DNA of 64,000 nt, from positions 1-64,000 of the forward strand of contig CAXTIU010000012.1 of NCBI GenBank assembly GCA_964244495.1. Direction: 5' to 3'. Of the stretch, positions 16,581-24,809 are shown piece by piece. Each line of letters begins with the position of its first letter. The first letter of the stretch is position 1. Below the pieces are notes generated by a model. It saw only the letters and a program-made list of their open reading frames with translations. It was not told where the DNA came from and ran no database searches. This DNA comes from RH-AL1 sp964244495. Lineage in GTDB: Bacteria > Pseudomonadota > Alphaproteobacteria > Rhizobiales > Beijerinckiaceae. The position numbers and the translations under genes are program-made.

Positions 16581-17501
16581 TCAGTAGGCGGCCGGATCGG
16601 GCGAGTCGCTCGGGTGGGCGAAGGCCCTCTTCAGGTCCGGCGGCATCGGGAAGCCGAGGTTCAGCCCCTGCCCGTTGATCGGCTTGGTGAACCACTTGTC
16701 GTAGATCACGGCGATCTCCGGGCTCTGGTAGAGCGCCGCCGTCGCCTTGTCGGCGAGCGCCTTGAAGGCGGGGTCGTCGCGGCGCATCATGATGCCGTAG
16801 GGCTCCGGCTTCGACAGAGCGAAGTCCGAGATGACGTAGTCGCCGCCGTCCTTGGCGGTGGCCCGATAGCCGGCGAGCAGGATGTCGTCCATCGCGAAAG
16901 CGACGGCGCGGTCGGTCTGGACGTCGAGGAAGGCTTCGTTGTTCTCGCCGACCGGCAGGATCTTCATGCCCAGCTTCTTGTCGGTGTTGGCGTCGTTCAG
17001 CTGCTTGATGTTGGTGGTGCCCGAGGTCGACACGACCGGCTTGCCGGCGAGGTCCCCGATCGAGCTGATGTGGCTCGACTTCTTGAAGATGAAGCGGCTC
17101 GCGGTCAGGAAATGCGTGTTGGTGAAGGCGACCTGCTTCTCCCGCGCGGCATTGTTGGTTGTCGAGCCGCATTCGAGGTCGACCGCGCCGTTGGCGATCA
17201 GCGGGATGCGCGTGGCCGAGGTCACCGGCACGTATTTCACCGCGAGGCCGGGCATCTTGAGTTCGCCCTTCACGGCGTCGACGATCCTGGCGCAAATGTC
17301 CATCGCGAAGCCGACCGGCTTCTGGGTGTCGTCGAGGAAGGAGAACGGCACCGAGGATTCGCGGTAGGCGACGGCGATCGTTCCGCTATCCTTGATCTTC
17401 TTCAAGGTTCCGGTGAGCTCCTCCGTTCGGGCGGGCATCGCCGCCAGCGCGATGGAACCAACGGCGAGCCCGCTGGCAAGCAAGGTGTTCAGCAAACGCA
17501 T
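16581..17501 (-). CDS. Periplasmic amino-acid-binding protein (GltI-like)
   Basis: This 306-residue type II binding protein has a signal peptide (MRLLNTLLASGLAVGSIALA, cleavage near PARTEE). The mature protein begins LTGTLKKIKDSGTIAVAYRE and carries LECGSTTNNAARE, the glutamate/aspartate-binding subgroup pattern. ATG 17501 is preceded by GGGGGAG eight bases away, which decides the start over longer open frames. It is first gene of the gltIJKL-like operon and divergent from a catabolic operon, so its ligand may be that pathway's substrate. Confidence 0.92.
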   Translation of the reverse strand: MRLLNTLLASGLAVGSIALAAMPARTEELTGTLKKIKDSGTIAVAYRESSVPFSFLDDTQKPVGFAMDICARIVDAVKGELKMPGLAVKYVPVTSATRIPLIANGAVDLECGSTTNNAAREKQVAFTNTHFLTASRFIFKKSSHISSIGDLAGKPVVSTSGTTNIKQLNDANTDKKLGMKILPVGENNEAFLDVQTDRAVAFAMDDILLAGYRATAKDGGDYVISDFALSKPEPYGIMMRRDDPAFKALADKATAALYQSPEIAVIYDKWFTKPINGQGLNLGFPMPPDLKRAFAHPSDSPDPAAY

Positions 17502-17765
17502 CGACTCAATCTCCCCCGTACCGCCGGCACGCTTCGTCCGCCCGGGTCCGTTCGTGTGGCGGCCCTGTCCCGCTGATGCGATTGCCGGACCAAGATCAAA
17601 CCCCGGCGAAACATCGGGGCGGAAGCGATGGTCCGGGGATCGAGCCGCCCGTTCGGCCGCGCAGGCGCCCTCGCCGCCGCCTGACGCGCTCCTCGCCACA
17701 GGGGCGCGGCGGCGACGGGCACCTGCTAGAAAACGCCGGCGACTCACCTGAAGGGAGGGACGGAC

Positions 17766-18662
17766 ATGACATTGGGCTTCGTCGGGCTCGGCCAGATGGG
17801 CAGGCCGATCGCCCTCAACCTGCTGAAAGCCGGAACCGACCTCGTCGTCGCCGACCGGAGCGAGCGCTGGTTCGACGCGTTCCGGGAGAAGGGCGCGCGC
17901 GCCACCGCGCGCGTGGCCGAGCTGGCGGACGCGGAGGTCATCTTCCTGTGCCTGCCCCACGAGGGCGTCGTGCGCGAGGTCGTGCTCGGCGAGGACGGGT
18001 TGCTGCCGCGCCTCCCGGCCGGCCGGACGATCGTCGACCTCAGCACGATCACCCATGCCGCGACGGCGGAGATCGCGCGAACGCTCGCGGCGCGGGACAT
18101 CGCGTTCCTCGATGCTCCGGTCTCCGGCATGGAGGCGCGCGCCATCGACGGCACGCTGACGATCATGTGCGGGGGGACGCGCGAAACCTTCGACCGGGTG
18201 ACGCCCCTCCTGGAGCGCGTCGGCAACAAGATCCTGTACATGGGGCCGTCCGGCAGCGGGCAGCTGACCAAGCTGATCAACCAGCTCCTGTTCGACATCA
18301 ACGCCGCCGCGCTCGGCGAGGTGCTGCCGATGGCGGCCAAGATGGGGCTCGATCCCGAGTTGATCGGCGAGGTCGTCAACAGCGGGTCCGGCCGCAGCTT
18401 CGCGTCCGAGTTCTTCCTTCCGCGCATCCTCGAGGGCCACTTCGCCGACGGATACCCGATGGCGCACGCCTACAAGGACCTGGTCAGCGGCGCCGAACTG
18501 TCGGCCAAGCATTGCATTCCCATGCCGGTGCTCGCCGCCGCCACCGCCACCTACCAGGCCGCGCTGCTGCGCGGTCACGGCGGGAAGGACAAGGGCGCGA
18601 TGGTCCACGTGTTCGAGGAGCTGCTCGGCGTCGCCTACCGCAGTCGCTCCGGTCGGTCATGA
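17766..18662 (+). CDS. NAD(P)-dependent beta-hydroxyacid dehydrogenase (3-hydroxyisobutyrate dehydrogenase family)
   Basis: This 298-residue protein has the dinucleotide motif GFVGLGQMGRPIALNL at the extreme N-terminus. It has the substrate segment DAPVSGMEARAIDGTL and the catalytic lysine region GSGQLTKLINQLL. Members oxidise 3-hydroxyisobutyrate, tartronate semialdehyde or related acids. AGGGAGGG upstream sets ATG 17766. It is first gene of a four-gene catabolic operon. The exact substrate is not evident. Confidence 0.88.
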   Translation: MTLGFVGLGQMGRPIALNLLKAGTDLVVADRSERWFDAFREKGARATARVAELADAEVIFLCLPHEGVVREVVLGEDGLLPRLPAGRTIVDLSTITHAATAEIARTLAARDIAFLDAPVSGMEARAIDGTLTIMCGGTRETFDRVTPLLERVGNKILYMGPSGSGQLTKLINQLLFDINAAALGEVLPMAAKMGLDPELIGEVVNSGSGRSFASEFFLPRILEGHFADGYPMAHAYKDLVSGAELSAKHCIPMPVLAAATATYQAALLRGHGGKDKGAMVHVFEELLGVAYRSRSGRS

Positions 18663-18681
18663 AGGCGGCAGGAGGGATTCG

Positions 18682-19518
18682 ATGAGCGAAACGCTTCGGG
18701 GGTTTGACCCGGCGCCCGCCACGCGCATGCTGGTCGAGGCCTGGCGAACGGGGACGCTGCTTCCCGAACTGCCCGAGGCGATACGGCCGCGCACGATGGC
18801 GGAAGGCTACGAGGTGCAGGACCGCGTGGTGGCGACGCTCGGCTCGCCGCTCGCCGGCTGGAAGCTCGGCGTCGGCAGCGCCTCGCAGAAGCGGCGCTCC
18901 GGCGTCGGACGTTCGATCGGCGGGCGGATCCTCGCCTCGCACCTCCATCGCGACGGCGCCGTCATCACCCTCCCGAACACGGCACCGGTCACGGTGGAGT
19001 TCGAGATCGCCTACGTGCTCGCTCGCGACGTGTCGCCGGGCGAGCCGCCCTTCGACATCCGCGACGCGGTCGCCGAGGTGCGGGTCACCTTCGAACTCGT
19101 GAGGTCGCGCTTCGTCGACCGGCTCGCCGTCGGCTGGCCCAGCTTCGCCGCCGACAACGGGGCCTTCCAGGCCCTCGTGCTGGGCGACGCGGTCCCCGTC
19201 GACCGCGTCGCCGCGCTCGCCGACAGCCTCGTCGTCAGCTGTGACGGGGCGGAGAAGGCGCGCAGCCTGACCGGCGAGAACGCCACCGATCCCCGAGCCG
19301 CGCTGGCGGACCTCGTCGCGACCGCCCGCGAGCGGGCGACGGTGCTGCCCAAGGGCAGCATCATTTCCACCGGCACGGCGTCCGAACCCTTCGACGTGGC
19401 GGCGCCATCCGCCGTCATCCGCGCCCGGTTCCTGGACCGGGAACTCGGCTTCACCATGCTGGCGCCGCGTGTCGACGGTCTGGCCAGTGACGGGGCAGAA
19501 GACCATGTCGTCCGATGA
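18682..19518 (+). CDS. 2-keto-4-pentenoate hydratase family protein
   Basis: This 278-residue protein of the fumarylacetoacetase-like fold has GWKLGVGSASQKRR and VEFEIAYVLARD, with metal-binding acidic residues as in 2-keto-4-pentenoate hydratase (MhpD) and oxalocrotonate decarboxylase. Such enzymes hydrate or decarboxylate 2-oxo-enoic acids. It starts 20 bases after the dehydrogenase gene and overlaps the next gene by 14 bases. Confidence 0.85.
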   Translation: MSETLRGFDPAPATRMLVEAWRTGTLLPELPEAIRPRTMAEGYEVQDRVVATLGSPLAGWKLGVGSASQKRRSGVGRSIGGRILASHLHRDGAVITLPNTAPVTVEFEIAYVLARDVSPGEPPFDIRDAVAEVRVTFELVRSRFVDRLAVGWPSFAADNGAFQALVLGDAVPVDRVAALADSLVVSCDGAEKARSLTGENATDPRAALADLVATARERATVLPKGSIISTGTASEPFDVAAPSAVIRARFLDRELGFTMLAPRVDGLASDGAEDHVVR

Positions 19519-20599
19519 TCGCATCGCGCCGGGCCGCCTGCTCGACTTCGCGAGCGCCGTCTACGCCGCCGCCGGCATGCCCGAGCCGGACGCCAGGCTC
19601 GCGGCGGATACGCTGGTCCAAGCCGACCTGTGGGGTCACCAGTCGCACGGCGTCATGCGGCTGCCCTGGTACGTCGCGAGGCTGAAGTCCGGCGTGTGCG
19701 AACCCGTCGCCGCGCCGGCCCTCGTCGTCGACGCCGGCGCGGTCGCGGTGCTCGACGGCGGCGACGCCATGGGGCAGGTGCTGGCGTCGCGCGCCGCCGA
19801 CGAGGCGGTGCGCCGGGCCAAGGCGCACGGCATCGGTGCGGTGGCGCTGCGCAACTCCGGCCATTTCGGCACGGCCATGTACTTCACGTTGCGGGCGGCG
19901 CGGGCCGGCTGCGTCGGCTTCCTGTCGACCAACGCCAGCCCGGCGATGGCGCCCTGGGGCGGCCGGCGCAAGGCGGTCGGCAACAACCCGTGGTCGTGGG
20001 CGGCACCGGCGGGCGGGCACGCGCCCATGGTGCTCGACATCGCCAACACCGGCGTCGCGCGGGGCAAGGTCTACCTCGCCAGGCAGCGCGGCCTGCCGAT
20101 CCCCGAAGGATGGGCGATCGACGCGGCGGGGGCGCCCACCACCGACGCGGCGGCGGCGATCGACGGGATCATCCTGCCGATGGCGCAGCACAAGGGCTAC
20201 GCCATCGCCGTCATCATGGACATGCTGTCGGGCGTGTTGACCGGCGGCGCTTTCGGCGGCGCGGTCCACGGACCGTACCAGAGCGAGCATCGCAGCGGCG
20301 CGGGACACCTCATGATCGCCCTCGACATCGCCGCCTTCCAGCCGCTCGCCGAGTTCGACGCGCGCATGGAACGCTACATCGCCGAGCTGAAGTCGGTGCC
20401 GCCGGCGCAAGGCTTCACCGAGGTCTTCTACCCCGGCGAGATCGAGGCGAGGAACGATGCGCGGAACCGGGCGGACGGCGTCATGCTGCCCGCCGACACG
20501 TTGACGGACCTCGGGCGGCTCGCTAGCGAGTTCGGGCTGATGCCGCCCTGGGCCGCTCCGCCCAACGAGGGCTCCTCAACCTGCAGGATCGTCACATGA
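19505..20599 (+). CDS. Ldh-family (malate/L-lactate/ureidoglycolate type) oxidoreductase
   Basis: This 364-residue enzyme is of the type 2 malate/L-lactate dehydrogenase family, which reduces or oxidises 2-hydroxy acids with NAD(P) and has its own fold. The family blocks QADLWGHQSHGVMRLPWYV, RNSGHFGTAMYF and MVLDIANTGVARGK are present. ATG 19505 lies inside the end of the hydratase gene and its stop overlaps the next start, so the operon is tightly coupled. Confidence 0.88.
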   Translation: MSSDDRIAPGRLLDFASAVYAAAGMPEPDARLAADTLVQADLWGHQSHGVMRLPWYVARLKSGVCEPVAAPALVVDAGAVAVLDGGDAMGQVLASRAADEAVRRAKAHGIGAVALRNSGHFGTAMYFTLRAARAGCVGFLSTNASPAMAPWGGRRKAVGNNPWSWAAPAGGHAPMVLDIANTGVARGKVYLARQRGLPIPEGWAIDAAGAPTTDAAAAIDGIILPMAQHKGYAIAVIMDMLSGVLTGGAFGGAVHGPYQSEHRSGAGHLMIALDIAAFQPLAEFDARMERYIAELKSVPPAQGFTEVFYPGEIEARNDARNRADGVMLPADTLTDLGRLASEFGLMPPWAAPPNEGSSTCRIVT

Positions 20600-22239
20600 T
20601 CAAGGGCTCGGACCTCCTCGTCGCGGCGCTGGAGAACGAGGGCGTCGACCGCATCTTCGGCGTTCCCGGCGAGGAGAACCTCGACGTGGTGGACAGCCTG
20701 CGCCGCTCGTCCATCCGCCTGATCCTGACACGGCACGAGCAGGCGGCGGCCTTCATGGCGGCGACGCACGGGCGGCTGACCGGCCGGCCTGGCGTCTGCC
20801 TGACGACCCTCGGGCCGGGCGCCCTGAACCTGACGACCGGCGCCGCCTACGCGAACCTCGGCGCGATGCCGATGGTGATGATCACCGGCCAGAAAGGCAT
20901 CCTGTCATCGCGGCAGGCGCGCTTCCAGATCGTCGACGTGGTGGGCGCGTTCCGGCCCCTCACCAAGCTGTCGCGCCAGATCGTCAGCGCCGGCAGCATC
21001 CCGACGCTGGTGCGGGACGCCTTCCGCCTCGCGATGGAGGAGCGGCCCGGCCCCGTGCTGCTGGAGCTGCCGGAGGACATCGCCGGCGAGGCGGCCGAAG
21101 CCGTGCCGATGGTTCCGGCGCATCCGATCGAGCTGCCGGTGGCCCACCGCGCCGCGCTGGAGCGGGCGGCGGCCATGGTGCTGAAGGCGGAGCGCCCGCT
21201 GATCATGCTGGGCGCGGCGTGCAGCCGCCCGCACGCCACGGCGGGCCTGAACAGCTTCGTGCGGCGGCTGCAGGTCCCGTTCTTCACCACGCAGATGGGC
21301 AAGGGCACGGTCGCCGGCGGCGGCAACCTTTACATGGGCACCGCCGCCCTGTCGGAACGCGACTACGTGCACGAGGCGATCGAGCGGGCGGACCTCATCA
21401 TCGCCATCGGCCACGACACGATCGAGAAACCGCCCTTCATCATGGGCCCGGACGGGCCGCGCGTGATCCACGTCAGCTACACGTCGGCCAACGTGGAGCA
21501 GGTGTACTTCCCGCACGCCGAGGTCGTGGGCGATGTCGGCCCCAGCCTGGAACGGCTGGCCGACCTCGTCGAAGGCAAGCTGCACAACGCCGGCGCCCTG
21601 CTCGGCCTTCGGCAGGGCATCCTGGCCCGCATCAGTGACCGCGCCGAAGAGGATCGATGGCCGCCGACCCCGCAGCGCATCGTGCACGACGTCCGCCAGG
21701 TGATGCCGCCGGACGGCATCGTGGCGCTCGACAACGGCATGTACAAGATCTGGTTCGCCCGCAACTACCGGACGCACGTCGCCAACACGCTGCTGCTCGA
21801 CAACGCGCTCGCCACGATGGGCGCGGGCCTGCCCTCGGCCATGATGGCGGCGATGCTGGACCCGCAGCGCCGGGTCATGGCGGTGTGCGGCGACGGCGGC
21901 TTCATGATGAACAGCCAGGAGATGGAGACGGCGGTCCGTCTCGGCCTGAACCTGGTCGTGCTGGTCCTGAACGACAGTGCCTACGGCATGATCCGCTGGA
22001 AGCAGGCGGTCGACGACTTCGCCGATTTCGGCCTGACGTTCGGCAACCCGGACTTCGTCCGGTACGCCGAGAGCTACGGCGCCAGGGGTAGCCGGGTCAC
22101 GCGCACGGACGATCTGATCCCGACGCTTGAGGCCGCGTTCACCGGCGGCGGCGTGCACCTGGTCGAGGTCCCCGTCGACTACAGCGAGAACATGCGCGTG
22201 CTGGTGGACGAGCTGCGCCAGAAGCTGCCGGTCGCTTAA
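20596..22239 (+). CDS. Thiamine-diphosphate enzyme, acetolactate synthase large-subunit-like (catabolic type)
   Basis: This 547-residue ThDP enzyme has the cofactor-activating glutamate in LTRHEQAAAFMA, the central FAD/nucleotide-like domain and the ThDP motif GDGGFMMN followed by LND. No regulatory small subunit gene is adjacent. Its place at the end of a catabolic operon argues for carboligation or decarboxylation of a 2-oxo acid such as pyruvate rather than for isoleucine-valine synthesis. The motif ATG overlaps the previous stop. Confidence 0.87.
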   Translation: MIKGSDLLVAALENEGVDRIFGVPGEENLDVVDSLRRSSIRLILTRHEQAAAFMAATHGRLTGRPGVCLTTLGPGALNLTTGAAYANLGAMPMVMITGQKGILSSRQARFQIVDVVGAFRPLTKLSRQIVSAGSIPTLVRDAFRLAMEERPGPVLLELPEDIAGEAAEAVPMVPAHPIELPVAHRAALERAAAMVLKAERPLIMLGAACSRPHATAGLNSFVRRLQVPFFTTQMGKGTVAGGGNLYMGTAALSERDYVHEAIERADLIIAIGHDTIEKPPFIMGPDGPRVIHVSYTSANVEQVYFPHAEVVGDVGPSLERLADLVEGKLHNAGALLGLRQGILARISDRAEEDRWPPTPQRIVHDVRQVMPPDGIVALDNGMYKIWFARNYRTHVANTLLLDNALATMGAGLPSAMMAAMLDPQRRVMAVCGDGGFMMNSQEMETAVRLGLNLVVLVLNDSAYGMIRWKQAVDDFADFGLTFGNPDFVRYAESYGARGSRVTRTDDLIPTLEAAFTGGGVHLVEVPVDYSENMRVLVDELRQKLPVA

Positions 22240-22293
22240 GGCCGCGCGACCGGGAGCGGCCCGTCCTGGGCGTCGAGCCGACATCCAGGGCGA

Positions 22294-22611
22294 TCAGCGG
22301 CGGACGGACACGTCCGGCACGTCGCCGGCCGCCTGAAGCGAGAGGCTGGGACGCCCGTCATGCCGAGCCGGCGCGTGCCCGGCGGAAGATGTCGGCGCCG
22401 CCGGACTCGCTGGCTGGAGGATCGCGCCGCGTTCACCGTCGCCGCGAAGCGGCGGAGAGGCGAAGGTCATGGTGAGTCCGACCGGCAGCGTCAGGATGAT
22501 GAGGGCGGCCAGCCCCCGACACAGCGCTTCGAAGTGCCGGGCATCGGTCGAACCCGCGGAAGCGACACGGTCGCCGAGGGCGCGCTGTCGATGGCTCAAG
22601 GCTGCTGGCAT
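22294..22611 (-). CDS. Hypothetical small single-pass membrane protein
   Basis: This 105-residue ORF starts at ATG 22611 five bases after a clear GGGAG. It has one hydrophobic stretch (LCRGLAALIILTLPVGLTMT, about residues 29-48) and a polar, proline-rich tail. It is divergent from the DUF6502 gene and shares the 104-bp region that carries two perfect dyads. I do not recognise a family. The ribosome site and single membrane segment argue for a real gene. Confidence 0.55.
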   Translation of the reverse strand: MPAALSHRQRALGDRVASAGSTDARHFEALCRGLAALIILTLPVGLTMTFASPPLRGDGERGAILQPASPAAPTSSAGHAPARHDGRPSLSLQAAGDVPDVSVRR

Positions 22612-22647
22612 GATCGCTCCCGTATCCCGACGATCCGCGCCTAATAA

Positions 22648-22664
22648 GTGGGATTTCTTCCCAC
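22648..22664. promoter_or_regulatory. Operator-like dyad 1, GTGGGA-N5-TCCCAC
   Basis: This perfect 6-bp inverted repeat with a 5-base spacer lies in an AT-richer intergenic patch between the small membrane protein and DUF6502. An equivalent site lies 28 bp away, centre to centre. Confidence 0.65.
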
Positions 22665-22675
22665 ATAAAGATCAT

Positions 22676-22692
22676 GTGGGATTGCGTCCCAC
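22676..22692. promoter_or_regulatory. Operator-like dyad 2, GTGGGA-N5-TCCCAC, overlapping a possible promoter
   Basis: This has the same perfect arms as dyad 1 and a different spacer (TTGCG), so the arms and not the spacer are conserved. A possible promoter TTGCGT (22682-22687), 16 bases, TATGGT (22704-22709) overlaps it and would start transcription almost at the DUF6502 ATG, which lacks a clear ribosome site. Confidence 0.6.
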
Positions 22693-22715
22693 AGCGGCTC
22701 GCCTATGGTGCGCCC

Positions 22716-23588
22716 ATGAGTGAGCCGAACCCTCCCGCCCCCGGCGCAGTCGGTCCCCCGAGCGCCGCGAACCTGCAACGGCCGCTCAACCGGCTGCTCC
22801 GGCCGCTCGTTCGCCTCCTCATCCGCTGCGGCATCACCTTCCCCGCCGTCAGCGACACGTTGCGCGAACTCTACGTCAACGTCGCGGAACACGATTTCGT
22901 CTTGCCGGGCAAACCGCAGACCGACAGCCGCGTCAGCCTCCTCACCGGCATTCACCGCAAGGAGGTCGCGCGGCTTCGCGGCGCCGGCGCCCCCGTCAGC
23001 GTCGTACCCGTCGCGGTGTCGCGGACGAGCCGCATCGTCGCCCGTTGGCTGTCGGCGCCCGAGTTCACCGGCGCCGACGGGCGACCGCTGCCCCTCGCCC
23101 GCACCGCCGAGGCCAACCAGGCCTCGTTCGAGGCCCTGGTCATGTCCGTGACCCGCGACGTGCGGCCTCGCGCGGTGCTCGACGAATGGCTCGACCGCCG
23201 CCTCGTCGCGGTCGACGGCGAGGGACGCGTCGTGCTAACCGAGACGGCGTTCGTGCCGGCGAGCGGCAGCGACCAGCAGCTCTACTACTTCGGCCGCAAC
23301 CTCCACGATCACGTCGCCGCCGCCGTCGCCAACGTGTTGGGCGACAGGCCGACGTTCATGGAACGCGCGGTCCATTACGACGGGCTCTCGGCGGAACTGG
23401 CCATCAGGCTCGAGCAGCGCTCGCGGGCGTTGGCGATGGAAGCCCTGCGCACCTTGAACAAGGAGGCCGACGCCGCCTGCGAGACCGATCCCGGCGGCCC
23501 TTGGCGCTGGAACTTCGGCGTCTACGTCTACCGCGAGGAGAGCGCGACCGACCACAGGCAGAGCGGCGACGAGCGGGACCCGCCGTGA
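22716..23588 (+). CDS. DUF6502 family protein
   Basis: This 290-residue protein has the conserved block LLRPLVRLLIRCGITFPAVS and TDSRVSLLTGIHRKEVARLR, which I associate with DUF6502. The SLLTGIHRKEV segment looks like a helix-turn-helix recognition region, so a regulatory role is possible but unproven. There is no signal peptide or membrane segment. It overlaps the next gene (DUF5666) as TGATG, and the two are probably one transcript. Two identical-arm dyads immediately upstream suggest autoregulation. Confidence 0.75.
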   Translation: MSEPNPPAPGAVGPPSAANLQRPLNRLLRPLVRLLIRCGITFPAVSDTLRELYVNVAEHDFVLPGKPQTDSRVSLLTGIHRKEVARLRGAGAPVSVVPVAVSRTSRIVARWLSAPEFTGADGRPLPLARTAEANQASFEALVMSVTRDVRPRAVLDEWLDRRLVAVDGEGRVVLTETAFVPASGSDQQLYYFGRNLHDHVAAAVANVLGDRPTFMERAVHYDGLSAELAIRLEQRSRALAMEALRTLNKEADAACETDPGGPWRWNFGVYVYREESATDHRQSGDERDPP

Positions 23589-24757
23589 TGGATCGAACGC
23601 GCGCGACGCCGGACGTGTGCCGGCGCAGGATCCTTCTGCTCGCCGCCACGGCGCTGTCCTCCACGCTGCTCGGGCGCGGCGCCCTGGCCGGGCCTCCCGA
23701 TCAGGGGATCGGCGGGACCGGCGTCTTCTTCGCGCCTCAGACGCCGCGGGACAAGAAAGATGACGAGGAGGGTGACCGCGGCATCGGTGGCACCGGCGTC
23801 ATCGGGACGATCCGCCGCTTCGGCAGCATCGTGGTGAACGACTTGCGCATCGCCTACGCCGCCGATGCCACCGTGCGCATCGACGGGCGCCCGGCGACGC
23901 CTGGCGACCTGAAGCTCGGCCAGGTCGTGCGCGTGGTGGCCACGCGCCAGGGCAAGGATTACGCGACGCGGGCCATCGAGGTGACCAGCGAGGTCGTCGG
24001 CCCCGTCGAGCGCGTCGCCGGGCGCACGCTCACCGTCGCCGGCCAGACCGTGTCGGCCGCGAAGAGGGGGCCGTGGGGCGTCGGAGACATCGTGGCGGTG
24101 AGCGGGCTGCGCCGCAACGACGGCACGATCGTGGCGAGCCTGATCGAGGCCCGCCCGGCCGGGTCGGTGATCCTGGCCGGGCCGGTGGTCCAGCGCGCCG
24201 ACGGGTCGATCCGCATCGGCGGCCTCGCCCTGTCGGGTGTCGATCCCAGCCTGATCGGTCGCCGGGCGGTGATCGACGGCGACCTCCGGGACGGCCGCCT
24301 CGTCGTGGCCCGCGCCATCGACGCCGATCAGTTGCTGCCGCGCGACGTCGACCGCGTGTCGGTCGAGGCCTACGTCGAGCGCGGCGCCTCCGGCCTGCGA
24401 CTCGGCTCCGGCTCGTCAATCGCCGGCTCGCTCAACGGCTTTCCCGACGGCGCGTCCGTCCGTGCCGTGCTGCTGGCCGAGCGCGACGGCGCCGGCGCCT
24501 TCACGGTCGAGACGCTGCGCGCCGGCGACCGGCGTTACGACGCGTCGGGCGGGAATGGCGGGGCGCCGACCGGCGGCCGGCAACCGCTCGATTTCGGTCA
24601 TGGTCCGCCGGGCGGCGGGGCGCCGGGCGTCGACCGATCGGTCGATCCCTTCGATCATGGTCCCGGACCCGGCGGCGCCGGTGGGCGCGGCGGCCCGATG
24701 GGTGGTCAGGGAGGCGGCTTCGGCGGTCCCGGTGGCCCAGGTGGCGGCCGGCGATGA
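23588..24757 (+). CDS. Secreted DUF5666 repeat protein with Gly-rich tail
   Basis: This 389-residue exported protein has an N-terminal signal with RRRILLLAATALSS (possibly Tat-like), two GIGGTG motifs (about residues 40 and 60), then several OB-like DUF5666 units of the form GxVxxV-tLtVaGxxV. The tail from about residue 315 is Gly/Pro-rich and low in complexity. Function is unknown; a periplasmic binding or structural role is plausible. It is coupled to DUF6502 by a TGATG overlap. Confidence 0.72.
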   Translation: MDRTRATPDVCRRRILLLAATALSSTLLGRGALAGPPDQGIGGTGVFFAPQTPRDKKDDEEGDRGIGGTGVIGTIRRFGSIVVNDLRIAYAADATVRIDGRPATPGDLKLGQVVRVVATRQGKDYATRAIEVTSEVVGPVERVAGRTLTVAGQTVSAAKRGPWGVGDIVAVSGLRRNDGTIVASLIEARPAGSVILAGPVVQRADGSIRIGGLALSGVDPSLIGRRAVIDGDLRDGRLVVARAIDADQLLPRDVDRVSVEAYVERGASGLRLGSGSSIAGSLNGFPDGASVRAVLLAERDGAGAFTVETLRAGDRRYDASGGNGGAPTGGRQPLDFGHGPPGGGAPGVDRSVDPFDHGPGPGGAGGRGGPMGGQGGGFGGPGGPGGGRR

Positions 24758-24809
24758 TGGCCGCACACCCGCCGTGGATCAGCGCCCGCCTACGCCGCTC
24801 CCCGCCCCG

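Noticed and set aside
20596..22239. Biosynthetic ilvB
   Set aside because: There is no ilvN or ilvC beside it, and it ends a catabolic operon, so a biosynthetic gene symbol would mislead.
23588..24757. GC-rich glycine tail of DUF5666 as a separate repeat element
   Set aside because: It is continuous low-complexity coding sequence in the same frame.
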